Below, piece after piece: positions 13,501-26,087 of a stretch of DNA of 64,000 nucleotides; position 1 is the first letter of the stretch; each line of letters begins with the position of its first letter. The stretch lies in contig NC_083598.1 in the NCBI RefSeq assembly GCF_020882245.1, forward strand, positions 33,951,858-34,015,857, given 5' to 3'. Position numbers and translations under genes: made by a program. The notes below the pieces were generated by a model. That model was not told where the DNA came from. It saw only the letters and a list, made by a program, of their open reading frames with translations, and made no database searches. This stretch comes from Rhopalosiphum padi. Taxonomy: Eukaryota > Arthropoda > Insecta > Hemiptera > Aphididae.

Positions 13501-14700
13501 GTGAAACACCACCCTACTTGCGATGGGTTTTATTGCAATTAATAAATGTTGTGTTTAATTTGTTCACATGTGGTGTTATTTTTTTCATATTATTTTAAGT
13601 TGTAATACAATCATAAATCCTAATATAATTTATACACAGTAGGGCTTGATTTAGGAAACTGGATGATATTAATTATTGCTAAAACATTGTACAATATATT
13701 TTTTGTTTTTTATTTACTAAATTTTTGAACAGCGGTTATTGATAATCAAATATCAAAACATATCGTGTTGGCGTATTTTAAAATTTATAAATTTAACATT
13801 TCAGATTATTTCTACTTTTAATAATAAAAATTCATTTAAAATTAATATTTTATTTTATCCGAGTCTTTACTAACATTGTTACAATAAACAATTACAAGAA
13901 ATACAATTAATTTTTTTATAATGAAATAACTTTTTTAGTTAATCATTATACAAGCTGAACAGATTTGTAAATGTCTAATAAACATAAATCAAATAATAAA
14001 TATTATTATAGAGACCTAGACGTAGTGACCTTGAAAAAATTACTAAATAGTGCACTTTTCTGTGTGTACTTAATAGGTAATGTTTTTTTTTTTTAGTTAG
14101 GGTCTGTACATATTTCATTAATAATTTAATCTTTTGCTATACAACAATTGATATTTAATTATCTTTGTCTACCATCCATACATACATTATAACTTAATTA
14201 ATATTTAATGTACTGTAAAGAGTGTACATTTGTAAATATCTGTAACTGTAGCAGAACAACAAATTTTATCAGGGTTAAATACCTTAATACAACAGTATTG
14301 TGAATTTTAGGAATGGTTAATAATAATTTAAAAACAAACTTTATATGGAAAGATTTGAAAATATTATACTGTATATACATGATACGTAACTTTGAACATG
14401 AATAATTAGGAATATTAGGAATATGCAAATTTTTATTTATTTATATATTTATAAGTTTATATTATTTATTGCATTATCTCTAAATTGTTTATCAATTTAA
14501 AGATTATAGACATTATTTTTCTTCATTTATTAAAAAATTTGTTGTTTGATCTCTTGTTAGTGGGGGTGGTCTTATATTTTTTTATCTATTCTTTAAAGTT
14601 TAAACAATTTAATATAATAAATACACTCTTCAGGCTGCTGTACTCAATTTAAAATTAATAATATGAATTATTTAAAACAAAAAAATCTTACAGTAGCAAA
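10566..14700. other. 3' untranslated region and AT-rich intergenic DNA
   Basis: Downstream of the TGA at 10563-10565. A donor-like GTGAGTAAA follows the stop by about ten bases, so an untranslated last exon is possible. Many AATAAA-like words exist and I cannot choose the poly(A) site. No splice-consistent coding sequence or clear transposon ends were seen. Poly-T runs occur, for example near 13146. Confidence 0.4.
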
Positions 14701-14709
14701 TATTATATG

Positions 14710-15330
14710 AGTTTGGAAGGTCGCTGAGCAACATATCCTTGATTTATAAATCATTAAATTAAAAACCTGACATAATCACCTCGGTTTAGCCAAAAATGGC
14801 GGGGACTTCAAAACTACAAAACGGGTTTTCCTTTTTATTTCAAAAAATTTTTCGAAAACTGAAAATGAACATAACTTCTTTGAATATATTGATCTACACA
14901 AAGCATCTAATCACTTAAATCGTCAGCCATCAACCTACGTTAGAACTTAGCGATTGAGTAGAATTTTTAAAAATTAACCGAGAAACACATTTTTACATAG
15001 GCAACTATCCGGAAAAGGATTCACTCAAAAATCGAAATCTATAATGTTGATTATATTTTTGAGAAGTCTATTTTAAATACAATATGTGGGTACTTTTAAA
15101 ACGTAATAATTGGTTTAAACTAAGTATGTTATAGACTTATAGTCAACTTATAGATTGGTTATAAAACTGTACCATAGATCTGTAAAATAAAACTACTTAC
15201 TTGTATTTAAAAAACAGCTGTATTAAGTACAAGTTTCGTCAAGCACGTATTCACCCTATTTTTAATTTAGACAATGAATTTATTAAAATTTTGATTTTTG
15301 AATATCGGTGAGTAGTAAGTACCTAAATAC
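14710..15330. repeat. Probable degraded transposon remnants
   Basis: The stretch around 14780-14960 has the look of interspersed repeat sequence (AAATGGCGGGGACTTCAAAA and following). The segment around 15250-15300 (TTCACCCTATTTTT ... AATGAATTTATT ... TTTTGATTTTTG) resembles the left part of the CAGGGTGATTCA-ended elements found at 34592, 42478 and 48693. The ends are not definable. Confidence 0.35.
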
Positions 15331-15430
15331 AAATATTTATTAATACCGTATATAATAGTATATTCGTTTTATTTTTGAACTCGCGATACTAAGAATATTT
15401 TACATTTTTGATAACTTTCTATGAATCAAG

Positions 15431-15710
15431 CAGTAGCGTAACTACCCTCGTCAGCGCCCCGAGGCAAAATATATTTTTCGCCCTATCTAATATAAATTCG
15501 ATTCTTCGATCTTTGTCATTAAAACTTTGCCGTGACCAAATTTAAGTTTTTTTTATAAGATTAATCCAATCACACTTATATCACATTAAATATTTTGTTT
15601 CAAATTAAATAAAAATAAATTTACAATTACACAAAACCAATATAATTTTATTTGTTATTTTGCGCCCTGAGGCAACTGCCTCTGTTGCCCCTGCGGTAAC
15701 TACGCCACTG
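15431..15710. mobile_element. hAT-type MITE, CAGTAGCGTAACTAC ends (280 bp)
   Basis: Left end CAGTAGCGTAACTACC, right end GGTAACTACGCCACTG. Flanks GAATCAAG (15423-15430) and GAACCAAG (15711-15718) are an 8-bp duplication with one mismatch. The interior has GCCCCGAGGCA facing TGCGCCCTGAGGCA. No transposase. Confidence 0.8.
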
Positions 15711-16818
15711 GAACCAAGTAGGTACCTACTTAATTAAGGTCTACGACAATTTTATTTAAAATACATTTTGCATTAGTATTTGACTGCTTAGGCTAGTAGA
15801 CTACATATAGTACTAGATTAACGGTAGTACCTATGCAGTTTGCGTCAACAATAATTTGTGAAACTTGTGATTGATACATTATATATACCTATTATTCTGG
15901 AGCAATTTTTGTTGTAATGAACTCCTGTGGTATAAATATGAAACGCGGTCACAAGGTAATCTAGACAAACTTGATTTTTCCAACTTTCCAAGCTTACGCA
16001 ATACCGTTGTTTAATTTGCTAAGATGAATTTTCTTTTTTCTTTGTATAAAGTGCAAGTATGCTATTTAGTACCATTAGTAAAAATTAATATTGTTTAATT
16101 ACTATAATATTTATTTTTAGACGTACCTGTGTTTTAATAAATTTCTTCACACTAATTAAGACAAAATTGACTTTTGTTTAAAAAGTTGGATAAGGTTGTT
16201 CAAAAGAAAATATATTATATAACTGCACAATTAATATGGTGATAATACATGCAATTGAATCACAAAAAAAATCAGTATCAAAGATTTATTTTACTGTTAA
16301 AAAAATATAGTTTAAAAGACTAAAATGTTATTTCATAAAATATTTGATATTATAACCAGGATTTTTTTTAAAGTTAATTTAGTTGAAAAGTTTTTTATTT
16401 TTAATATAATATGAAGTATTCATAGAATGTGTATATAAATATTTTTGTATATATTTATTATTTATACATTTGGTTTTTAACAATAATAACTTACAGTTTT
16501 ACCATAAAATTGTACATAAATATGAAAGCAACATATATTTTATATAATTACAACTAATATTTAAAGGGAAATTAAGTGAGAAACTGAGAACTTAAAAAGC
16601 TTTAGCATGTAAATATAGAAAGTATTTAGCTCAAATACCTACAATTTATGAAAAATAATTGAAGTCCAACTGCTACACTGAACTCCAACTATAGTGTTGT
16701 CTTGAAATTCAACCGGTATTTGGTATTTTGGTCGGTCCTTAGATAACCCAAAATTGGATTCCCGAGTGGAAAAGTTGTGGGATACCTGAAAGTGAGTATT
16801 GTAACTACCAAAGAGATC

Positions 16819-17278
16819 CCGGGGCGGATCCAGAAATTCATCAAGGGGGGGGTAATTAAAATATATCCATCAAATAGGTACTATTCATACCTACTTAATA
16901 ACATACTTATTAATATAAACATTAATTACTTATATCAGTGGCGTAATTGTGGGGGGGGGGCAAGAGGGGGCACTTGCCCCCCCCTGACAATTTTTTGAAA
17001 GCTAAAGGTATATATTTTAACCGGGGGGGAGGGGTGTCAGGGTTTTGATAATAATAAATATATTACATTCATTATACATTGCCCCCCTAGATTTTTTCCA
17101 AGTTACGCCACTGACTTATATTATTTACTTATTATAATATTATTCACCATTTAGAATTTATTCTTACAAACTGGTATCAATGACAACATTTTTATACTTT
17201 TATAAATTTATAAAATTTAAATATGATAAGCTCAAGGGGGGTATTTACCCTTTTACCCCTCCCTTGGATCCGCGACTG
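16819..17278. mobile_element. hAT-type MITE interrupted by a second MITE
   Basis: Outer element with ends CCGGGGCGGATCCAG and TTGGATCCGCGACTG. Flanks AAGAGATC and AGGAAATC match at six of eight bases, as expected of an aged duplication. It was later split by the CAGTGGCGTAA element at 16936-17113. Confidence 0.65.
16936..17113. mobile_element. Nested hAT-type MITE with perfect 8-bp target duplication
   Basis: Ends CAGTGGCGTAATT and AAGTTACGCCACTG; target duplication ACTTATAT at 16928-16935 and 17114-17121, perfect. The interior is G-rich on the left and C-rich on the right. It belongs to the same end type as 15431-15710. Its insertion inside the older element at 16819-17278 gives the order of events. 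Confidence 0.9.
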
Positions 17279-17739
17279 AGGAAATCTTTATAAATCTCTA
17301 GATAGTAGATAGGTACCCTTAATGGAATCATTGAAATCCAAGTAGTATTATTCGGGAGTCCTTGTGCTGTTAAGGAATAGGTATATGTGTAACGACAAAC
17401 TATCGACGAGACATGTCATATAATTATTGATTATTATAACATATTAACATGTTAAATTTAAGTTATTCAAAGCTATACATAATGAATGATATTATATTAT
17501 TGTAAAATGTATAACCCCCAACCCCAATCTGCATTTCTAAAAATTGTATTTTGTTAAAAATACAAAAAAAAAACATTTACCTGCTTTCAACTATTATATA
17601 CACAATAGTACAATACATACACGTACAAATGCATAATTAGAGGTATGTACAATGTACCTACTTATTATCAATACTATATGAAGTATAAACTATAAGAATA
17701 TAAAATACAGTATAGTATAATATTATTATGAATTTTATG

Positions 17740-18240
17740 CGCGCGACTTAGTCCTCCCCTAACAAAATTTCTGGATCCACCTCTATCTGTATACGTCTGC
17801 TGTGTAATTGAGCTACGCCCCTGCGTTCAAGTCAGTCGCCGAGTTGTCTTCTTAACTTGGGAGTTGAGAGCAGTGGAGATCTAGGATTTTTTTGGGAGGG
17901 GAGGCTCAAATTTTCTATATTATTAAATTCATATCATATCATTTTATAAACATAATATTTAAGAAATGATTTTAGGCCTTACATACATAATTTAATTTGA
18001 ATCTGCCAGTCTGCCACTGCTGGAAAATATAGGTATTAAATAGAATGGTCATACGTATAGGGATAAAACTGATTCCACATAACACCTTAAAATAAATGAG
18101 TACGGGTAGTTTCTTAAAATATTTTTTCTTAACAATTATTCAATATTATTAATTTATAATATTAGTGATAAATTAATAATAGATACGAGGCCTCGGTGCA
18201 TTGCACCTCCGCTAAATCAGGCACTGGTTATTAGCGTTTG
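17740..18240. repeat. Fragments of interspersed repeats
   Basis: Pieces such as TTTCTGGATCCACCTC (about 17770) and GTGGAGATCTAGGATTTTTTTGGGAGGGGAGG (from about 17873) resemble internal parts of the GGATCC-type MITEs, but without definable ends. GCATTGCACCTCCGCTAAAT near 18198 is also repeat-like. Confidence 0.3.
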
Positions 18241-18297
18241 TGTCGAAAAAAACAAAACTATATAATATATTTGCAGTGAACGAACTAGTTTTTAAAA

Positions 18298-18303
18298 TTT
18301 ATT
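18298..18303 (-). terminator. Poly(A) signal of secreted-protein gene A
   Basis: TTTATT on the plus strand reads AATAAA on the minus strand, about 123 nt past the gene A stop codon. It is the nearest exact hexamer I noticed. Confidence 0.5.
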
Positions 18304-18425
18304 CAATTTAAATATGACGGACGATGGACCGTTAAATCATTTTCGTTATGATTTGCGACATTTATAATATAAAAATATAAATAATATAAAAATGATGCGA
18401 TGAAGCGGGTCGCCAACGCCAATGA

Positions 18426-21401
18426 TCAATGTATCGCCGGTGGTTTATTGTCTTGCAGCAGTAGGCCCACAAGCTTCCTTTCGGCCTTTTCCATGGCCTC
18501 GGCTTGCTGTGCCGGTTGACTCACCCCGGACTCGGCCAGCACAGTGCTAGTCAGCTGTAGCGCCAGTCCAGGGAGCTCTTTCAGCGAATAACTGACTGGC
18601 TTGTGTGATTCGTATTCCGTATCACCGTCGTCGTCATCGTCGCCGCCATCGCCGTGGTGTTCCAACGCCGGTACAAAGTGCTCGTAACTTGGCGGCTTGT
18701 CGAATCCTGAAAAGAAAACGGGTCAAATATTATAAATTGGATTGGTTCACAATATTCAAACTCTTAAATCATTTTTTACCATCCCCGAAAGATATGGATA
18801 TATATTATAATATTTTTATGAAATTTCAGAGTATATATACATTTTACGTGCATTGCTAAATCTGCACGAGAAACTGCCTCAAAAAACATACATGGAGTAA
18901 TTATAAGTTCATAGTCACAACTAGGTGGGAGAAGTCAACGATAATAAGTCAGAAAAAATATTTTTTCAATAAGGCACCTATACCTATATGTTTGGGCATT
19001 GGCTAATGGCTAAGAACGAGTTGTACGCTGCAACACTCTTTCTCGACTTAGGCAAATGTTTAAATTTGTTATACTAATACTACTTAGAGTGTCTTGTGGA
19101 TTAACCTTTTTAAACTGTGAATTTTCATACGAGTACACGAATAAAAAATTGTTATAAACGGTAGTTAATATTTTTAATAAATTCATATCAAAATAAATTT
19201 AATAAAAGTTATGTCGTTGGTATTAAACTATATTCAACGATATATAAAATTGTAAACCGAATAGTTAATTTAATACAAAAAAGAAAGTTTATTGGTTGTT
19301 TATTATTTATTCATTTAATGTGAAAGGAGGTAATTTGTTTTTTATTTTCAACTTTATATTAACTTGACCCGTCAGAAGTTGGTAACTTCTGAATAGATCA
19401 TAGCGTATCCTTCCATCAAAAATTAATCCGAATTATCATCACTGACACTCTCGCAAAACCATAATTATATCTACGTATAATTATAGGAAACTGTAATATA
19501 TTTATATATATGTGTGTGCGTATAAATATATTATACTAGGTAACTTATCCTGTATATTGAAAGGGAATTGTCGAGTAGAGTTGTATAAAAGAATTTACAG
19601 ATATCATGTTGCCATTAAGGCAAGTAAAATATATGAAAATAAGAATATAGAAGTATAGGCCTATCTGCCCAGTAAAATAACATTTTCCCGGTCACGCAGT
19701 CTGGTAATTTGAAATATAAAAAGTATTAACCTAATCGATTTAATGAATAAAATAAAGTAATAATTAATTAATAATTTGTATGTATATATTATGTTCATTA
19801 AAAAGCTATGTCTGTATTTTTGTAGCTCATTATAGACTTGTAAACTTAAATCTGAAATATCTGTTTTACCCTTATAAAAGTTCACATCACAAATAAAAGA
19901 AGAAGCGAGCCACAAACGCTGATACCGAATTGCGCTAAAACATGCGATATTTTAAAGTGTTAGAGCGTGTTGAGATTTCACATATTTTAAAACAGTTTTT
20001 TCGACCAATGGACGGACGATACTAGTATAGTAGGTAGTACCTATATTATACAGTGCGTATATAATTATTATTATGTCACATAATATTTAGTTACCAGTTG
20101 CCAACGAGTACGTGATCGCCCATGTGATGCCTTTGGCCACGTTGACGAGCAGCGGTTCGATGATGGCGCCCACGAGTGGCGCTAACACTTTGCCGATGAT
20201 TAATATCAGATGGACGACCGACAGTTTCCCGTGATGGCCATGTTCCTTGTGCGCCGACTTCGTGGCCATCCTGTATAGCGGAAGGGCTTCTCTGAGCGTC
20301 GCTTGGATCTGCTGCACATTGTCCACCGACAGTGTTGACTGCACCGCTGACTCAGACGTCGGAACCTCGGGACGAGCGAGTGTGCAGCCGACGAACGCCA
20401 ATGCCACCAGCAAAGTGCACTTGAACGTGATGGATTTCTGTAGCAAAATTTTAATATGAGAGTCTATTAGATTTTAACTTTTAAGTATACATATATAATT
20501 ATATATGTAAATCCATAATTGTATTATTACTATTATTATTATAAAACACACGTGTAATATTAGGTCTGTTCGTAAACAAAGTGATGTGTAATTTATCGTT
20601 TAAATAGGTATGCATTTAAATGGTGTCATTCAAAAGAATGAAAAAAACTTAAAAATGATAACAATAAAAAATAATAAAAAAAATATAATAATTGTTCTCC
20701 AAAAAAAAAAAGATTTTGTAACTTCTTAAAATTACGTAGAAGAAATATTTTCAAAAAAATTAGTTTTCTGAAATAATTAATATTACGTCAAATAAATTAC
20801 TCTCTATAAATTAATTATTAAATTTTCATTTAACAGTTAAGAATGAATTATAATTATTATTATTTAGTATAATATTAAGCATAAAGAAGTTAAATGGGTA
20901 CTTTAGAACATACAGTTTACTATATTATGCGTCTGAAAGACTAAAACAACGCATATACCTATGGGTTGAAATGACCGTTTATTAATATTCATAAATAATA
21001 TAATTTATAATTAACGTATTTTGTTATTTTTTACTTGTTAATGTTTGTTGACAAATAAACTACTAAAATTCTTAATTCTTATTTTTAATAACATTTCAAA
21101 TTAAGAAATGACTAGATATTGAACGAAAAATGTTTTATTTATAATATAAATTATACTATATAGTATAGGTAAAGTTAAGAATTTACTGATTCGCTTTCCA
21201 CTTAAATTATTTTATGGTAATAATAAAAAAAAAAAACAATTCATTGAATATTATATATTGCATTTTAAATTATAAAAATAATTTAACCACAGTTAAGTAC
21301 CATGGCTTTAATGTTAGTAGAATCCCGTGGAAATATTATTATAAATAAATGCTACATACGTAGGTATAATCCACTATGCTTACAGTACTTACAAAAGTCA
21401 T
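18426..21401 (-). CDS. Secreted protein A (210 aa; micro-exon start, His-rich, hydrophobic block)
   Basis: Exons on the minus strand: 21401-21393 (ATG ACT TTT, then GTAAGT), 20437-20095 and 18706-18426; 9+343+281 nt, junction phases 0 and 1. The protein starts MTFKSITFKCTLLVALAFVG and is cleaved probably after the Ala of CTLA, giving a secreted product of about 185 residues. After a Ser/Gln-rich stretch come HKEHGHHGK (about residues 69-77) and a hydrophobic block with APLVGAIIEPLLVNVAKGIT (about 91-110). The last exon is acidic (DDDDDGD) and rich in Gln/Ala/Glu. The block, the start MTFK and the intron phases match gene B at 33985-38109, so the two are paralogues. Joining the 9-nt exon is supported by the perfect donor and by identity to B's start, not by transcripts. 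Family and function are not recognised. A secreted hydrophobic protein in an aphid could be salivary or haemolymph-borne; that is inference. Confidence 0.82.
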
Positions 21402-22475
21402 TTTTATTGTCCTTAACGTCAAGTGTTCGTGTACAATTTTTCCGCAAGATAATCCGCCGTATTAAGGCTATGTTTAGTAATAAACGCACTATAATATAAT
21501 TTAATAATATTATTTAAGTTCAAGTATCGATTGACTCACAGTTTCGTCTGGACGGAATGACGCCCTGACACCCACATTTGTAGGTTTATAAGTCTGTTTG
21601 ACTTCCGTAATAGTATCTACATCATAATATCATATTATATTAAACACCGTTAATTAGTTATCGATTTGTCTTCGAATTAGGATATATCTATCAACGTTTT
21701 ACAACAAATATTATCGGTGTCGTATACAAACCATCTTTACGTCGTTAAATAGCTATAACATTTAGCAAAGTTTCTTTCGTCCGCTGTACTTAATGAATAT
21801 GCCTAAAAGGTCAAGTTGGCTAACGGTGGCATGTGTAATTTGTGTAATTACATTGGACTAGTTTTAAATTTTTTTTTCAATACCGTATTCACTCAATTTA
21901 TGATCATATTATTGTTGTGTATAGGATTTTAATTAACTTTCTAAGATAGCAGTAATTTGAAATTTCCATATACCTAGTTGTTAATTAAAATTATGAATTA
22001 TACATAGATAATAAGTTAACCTTTTATGTTTTCTACTTTTTTATCAATTCAATAATTTTTTAATTTGTATAAATATTGTTCAATTATGAATTAACATTAA
22101 TACGTACTCAAAAAAATCTATAAGATATAACATTATTGCCTGTTGGGCGTTGGCCTTAATTTTTTATTCTTTGATTAATAATATTACTTTTTTACTGTTT
22201 GTGATGGAACTGTAAGAGACATTGTTATTTATAATTTAATGTATTACAGTTCTAAATTCATCTTACTAATATGTCTCTTTGACCAATAATATATTGTTTA
22301 ATTTAAAATTCAATATTTATTTACCGTACACATTGGGTTGTGATTAATAATTTATAAATAAATATAATATATTATTGTTTTTTTGATAAGTTATATTATT
22401 AAGTATACAAAATTACAAAATACCTAGCAAAATTGAATTTACTCATATAGATATTCATATTCGTATTGTATATAG

Positions 22476-22670
22476 CAGGGATTCTCAAACTTTTATAAAC
22501 ACTGTACCCCTTATTATCAATAAATTTTTTTGGGTACCCCTTCTTAGTTACTAAATTAAAATATATATAAAAAAATTTAAAGACTTATATACATGTTGGC
22601 CAGACTTGTACCCCTTAAAAAATTTCGAGTACCCCTAAGGGGTACGCGTACTACAGTTAGAGAAACACTG
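22476..22670. mobile_element. hAT-type MITE, TTCTCAAAC/GAGAAACACTG ends
   Basis: Left end CAGGGATTCTCAAAC, right end GTTAGAGAAACACTG; flanks GTATATAG and ATATATAG (8 bp, one mismatch). The interior has direct and inverted copies of GTACCCCTT/AAGGGGTAC. Same end family as 7367-7562. Confidence 0.8.
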
Positions 22671-23937
22671 ATATATAGTATTAAATTAAATAAATATAAA
22701 CTAACATTAATAATATCATTTTAAGATTTATTTATTTATTACGGGAATATTAAATTTAGAACTAATTAGGTCGTATAGAGGCATAATATAAAATTATGAA
22801 TAATGATTTGAATACGATCATAGGTAGGTACTGTAGACTGTAGAGTATATTTGTCCTAACTAACCAATTACATTTGTTTATTTTTAAATTGAAATATCTA
22901 ACATATATTTTATGGACAAACAATTTATGAAATATGAATAGTTCAGATTTAAGTATCAAAAATGATAACCGTTAATATTAGTGATAAAAAAGATTGGTTA
23001 GTACTTAATAATAATTATTGTGTATTTGTGTATACAAGTGTGTAAAATATGCCGGAGTATTTTTTTTTATCTTAGTGTTCAGTTTGTTGTTAACAAATAT
23101 TCAGCTGTACAAATAACTTGATATTAGTTATAAAACTATAAAATTATCTGTATTTATTTTTATACAGTAATTATTATATCCTATTCCAGTTTTCCTATAC
23201 ATAATTTACATTACAATAATACAATAATTGTATTTTTTGTTTAAAATATTGACGATAAACTACTAAGCTTCAAAATGGTTTATCGTATTCAATAATTCAT
23301 AGTTGGTTTAAAATTTAAAATAATATTACAAATTACAATATTAATGACTTGTTTTGAGGCTGGTAAAATGCTTATAACTTGTTTGTGTACCTAACTTATC
23401 AAATGTTAAAATTTATAGCAATTTACTAATTTAATATAATAAGTATTATCATTGATTATAATTATAAATATTAATATATTAATAAATTATATACCTATAT
23501 AATATATATATTTATAATAAATGGTATTATGTTTGGAATATAGTTTTTCAATGAGAAAAAAACACTATTTTAAAATTAATATTGAATAAGGCTCATGAAT
23601 AAAATTCACCATTAATTTTATAAACTAGAAAATTTATCAATAACCCTTTAGTATTTAGACGATAAATACATATATATATATCTAAGTACTCACAAAAATT
23701 ACCTAAGTAGTAATTATTAATTCATTGTTATTAATTATTAGTTTATTACGTAATTATATTCGTTTGATTGTATTAGTAAATTATTTATTTTTTTAAATTT
23801 TTATTAATAGTTTTGTAAATTACAGTTATGACTACTTTATACGATTTTTATATATTTTTTTTCTTTCTCAGTGCGTTGGTTTAGGATACATATTTTTTCG
23901 GGTAATAATATTACTGTTATCATTGATTATAAATATA

Positions 23938-24240
23938 CAGTGAAACTTTCATATAACGAACTTCCATTTTACGAAATTTTCTGTTTAACGAAATATTTTT
24001 AAGAACTATGACCTTTATTGTTAATGAATACGTAATTCTATTTAATGAATTCCTCCAATCATACGGAATAGGGCCCCACAAGGGGGGGCTGATGGACCTT
24101 GAGTACAGGAGCCCGGCTATTTTAAGGGTCCGTGGGCCCATTGAAATTTATTTGTAATTTTTATAAAGTTGTATATAAAGGGCCCAGACAAACATTTAGT
24201 ACAGGAGTCCGATATTGTATGTGGGGGGGGGGGGGGCTGA
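23938..24240. mobile_element. Degraded MITE fragment(s)
   Basis: TA/CAGTGAAACTTTCATATAACGA looks like the left end of a pogo/Tigger-like MITE (compare 62512). The sequence then passes into GGGCCCC/GGGGGGGCTGAT repeat-like DNA with a poly-G run near 24222. No matching right end was found. Confidence 0.4.
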
Positions 24241-24396
24241 TACGGAATACCTACTTCTTACTCAAATGAAAATAATAATAGACTATACATTAAATCTCAA
24301 TATATATTATTTTTAACATGCTTCAAATTAAAATAAAATAATTTAAATTTATATAAGTACATCAATTTTTTGGTAATCGGAAAAAAAAGCCGTATC

Positions 24397-24776
24397 AACT
24401 AAATACATTATTCGTTATTTTATTATAATTTACATAATTATTTGCATTTAACATTGTAATTGTCATTTGTACCTACATCATTTAAAAAATGTTTAAGGGT
24501 AAAAATGTAAAATAATTAAAAAATATAATTAAAATAATTTATTTAAAATTTTTTTAATTATATAATACTAATGACAAATTACAATTATTTAAAATTTTTA
24601 CCCTTAAATATTTTTTAAATTATGTAGGTACAAATGACAAATGACAATTATTGACAATGTTAAATGCAGATTGCAGCTATACTTATAAATATGTTAAAAA
24701 AGTGTTACATAGATAAATGTAATGATTATATTTAATTATGTAAATCATAATAAAATAACGAATAATGTATTTAGTT
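24397..24776. mobile_element. Foldback element (about 380 bp imperfect palindrome)
   Basis: The left end AACTAAATACATTATTCGTT is the exact reverse complement of the right end at 24757-24776. Inner matches continue: TTGTCATTTGTACCTACAT (left) with ATGTAGGTACAAATGACAA (right), and GTTTAAGGGTAAAAAT with ATTTTTACCCTTAAAT. It has no coding capacity and no target duplication that I can confirm. Confidence 0.7.
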
Positions 24777-26087
24777 AGGGGATTTTCTTCCTAGATTCCA
24801 ATTTTTCTTAATTTTCAAAACGACACATCAAGAATTTTTCTAGGATCAATAATTCATTATTAATGTTCCTAAAAGTGACGTTTAACCAGCAAAATTAAAA
24901 GTCACATTTGTAATTATTGCACTCTTTACTTTAGTCATTGTGTTTCTATCATACAAGTTATTAGTATTTGAATTTTGCATACATGAAAATATTCTTTCAG
25001 AACTTCAAGAGTTAATGTTATGCTATATTACTGTATAACATTTTAGATAATTAATAAATAATGGGAAAACAAGTAATGACTATACCATTTGCACATATTT
25101 TATACTACGGTTCTACGGTTGCTTTACAGGAAATGTACGAATTGATTTTTGTTTTGCCAGTCTATATCATATCTTTGGTTCAGCAATAGCGGTTTGAAAT
25201 TTAAATGTCAGTCAAGTTGATATAATATGCAAATGTAATAAGTTTTTCATCTAGTAGATACTCAAAAAGATTGTCAAAGTAAGAAAGTAAGTAACCGTTC
25301 TACTGACTGCTGTACAGTTGGAGTACACCTTATCATTCAAGTAGGTCACTGTAATGGACGTGTATAATTTGAATTCACAATCATTATTCATTGCATACGA
25401 ATATACGATAGACGATTCCAAACAGAGACAGTCAGTTTATAATATTATCTATCCTATATATAGTTTATAGTATTTATATATATATAAATATATAATAAAT
25501 ATAAATATGTTGTTATTAATTATTATATAGTAATTAATTTTACTATTAGGACCTAATACAGCGTATAATAATTTATAAGTATAAGCTATAACATTAAATT
25601 ATTTAAATTACTTCAGGTAGCATCGTTGGGAGCGTTCCAATTCTAATCTTAAATGTCATTATATAATTCGTCATCAGATTTACTTATTAATAATATTAAA
25701 CTATTCTATTATACTTTTTATGTATAAATTGTAAATATATTATCCTGTAAAAATCAAATAATATACGCAACATTTTCAAATCTCACGATATATATTATTA
25801 AGTTACAACAAAATAATTAAAATCTTTATTCTTCATTAAAAATCGAATTTCAAATCTCTATGGAAAAAAAATCGTTTTTGAATCTAAATTTTTAAAATGT
25901 TGTTTATAACAAACATATTATATATTTAATAATTAGATACTATTAATATAATAAGTACAATATTTTTGAAAAAATTTTATCTACCTACCGTAATATTTTA
26001 AGTAAAATAAATTACATTACAGCTATGTATCAAAAAACCATATCATAAAATATAGCTTATGATAATATATATATATACAGTAGACGC

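Noticed and set aside
18605..18859. 84-codon plus-strand ORF
   Set aside because: Antisense to gene A exon 3 and its 3' splice site.
20438..20446. Start of gene A at the in-frame TTG (Leu-Leu-Gln) just upstream of exon 2
   Set aside because: It is not an ATG and lies within a clean CTACAG acceptor. The 9-nt exon at 21393-21401 gives a proper ATG and matches gene B.
20247..20459. 70-codon plus-strand ORF
   Set aside because: Antisense to gene A exon 2; no support of its own.
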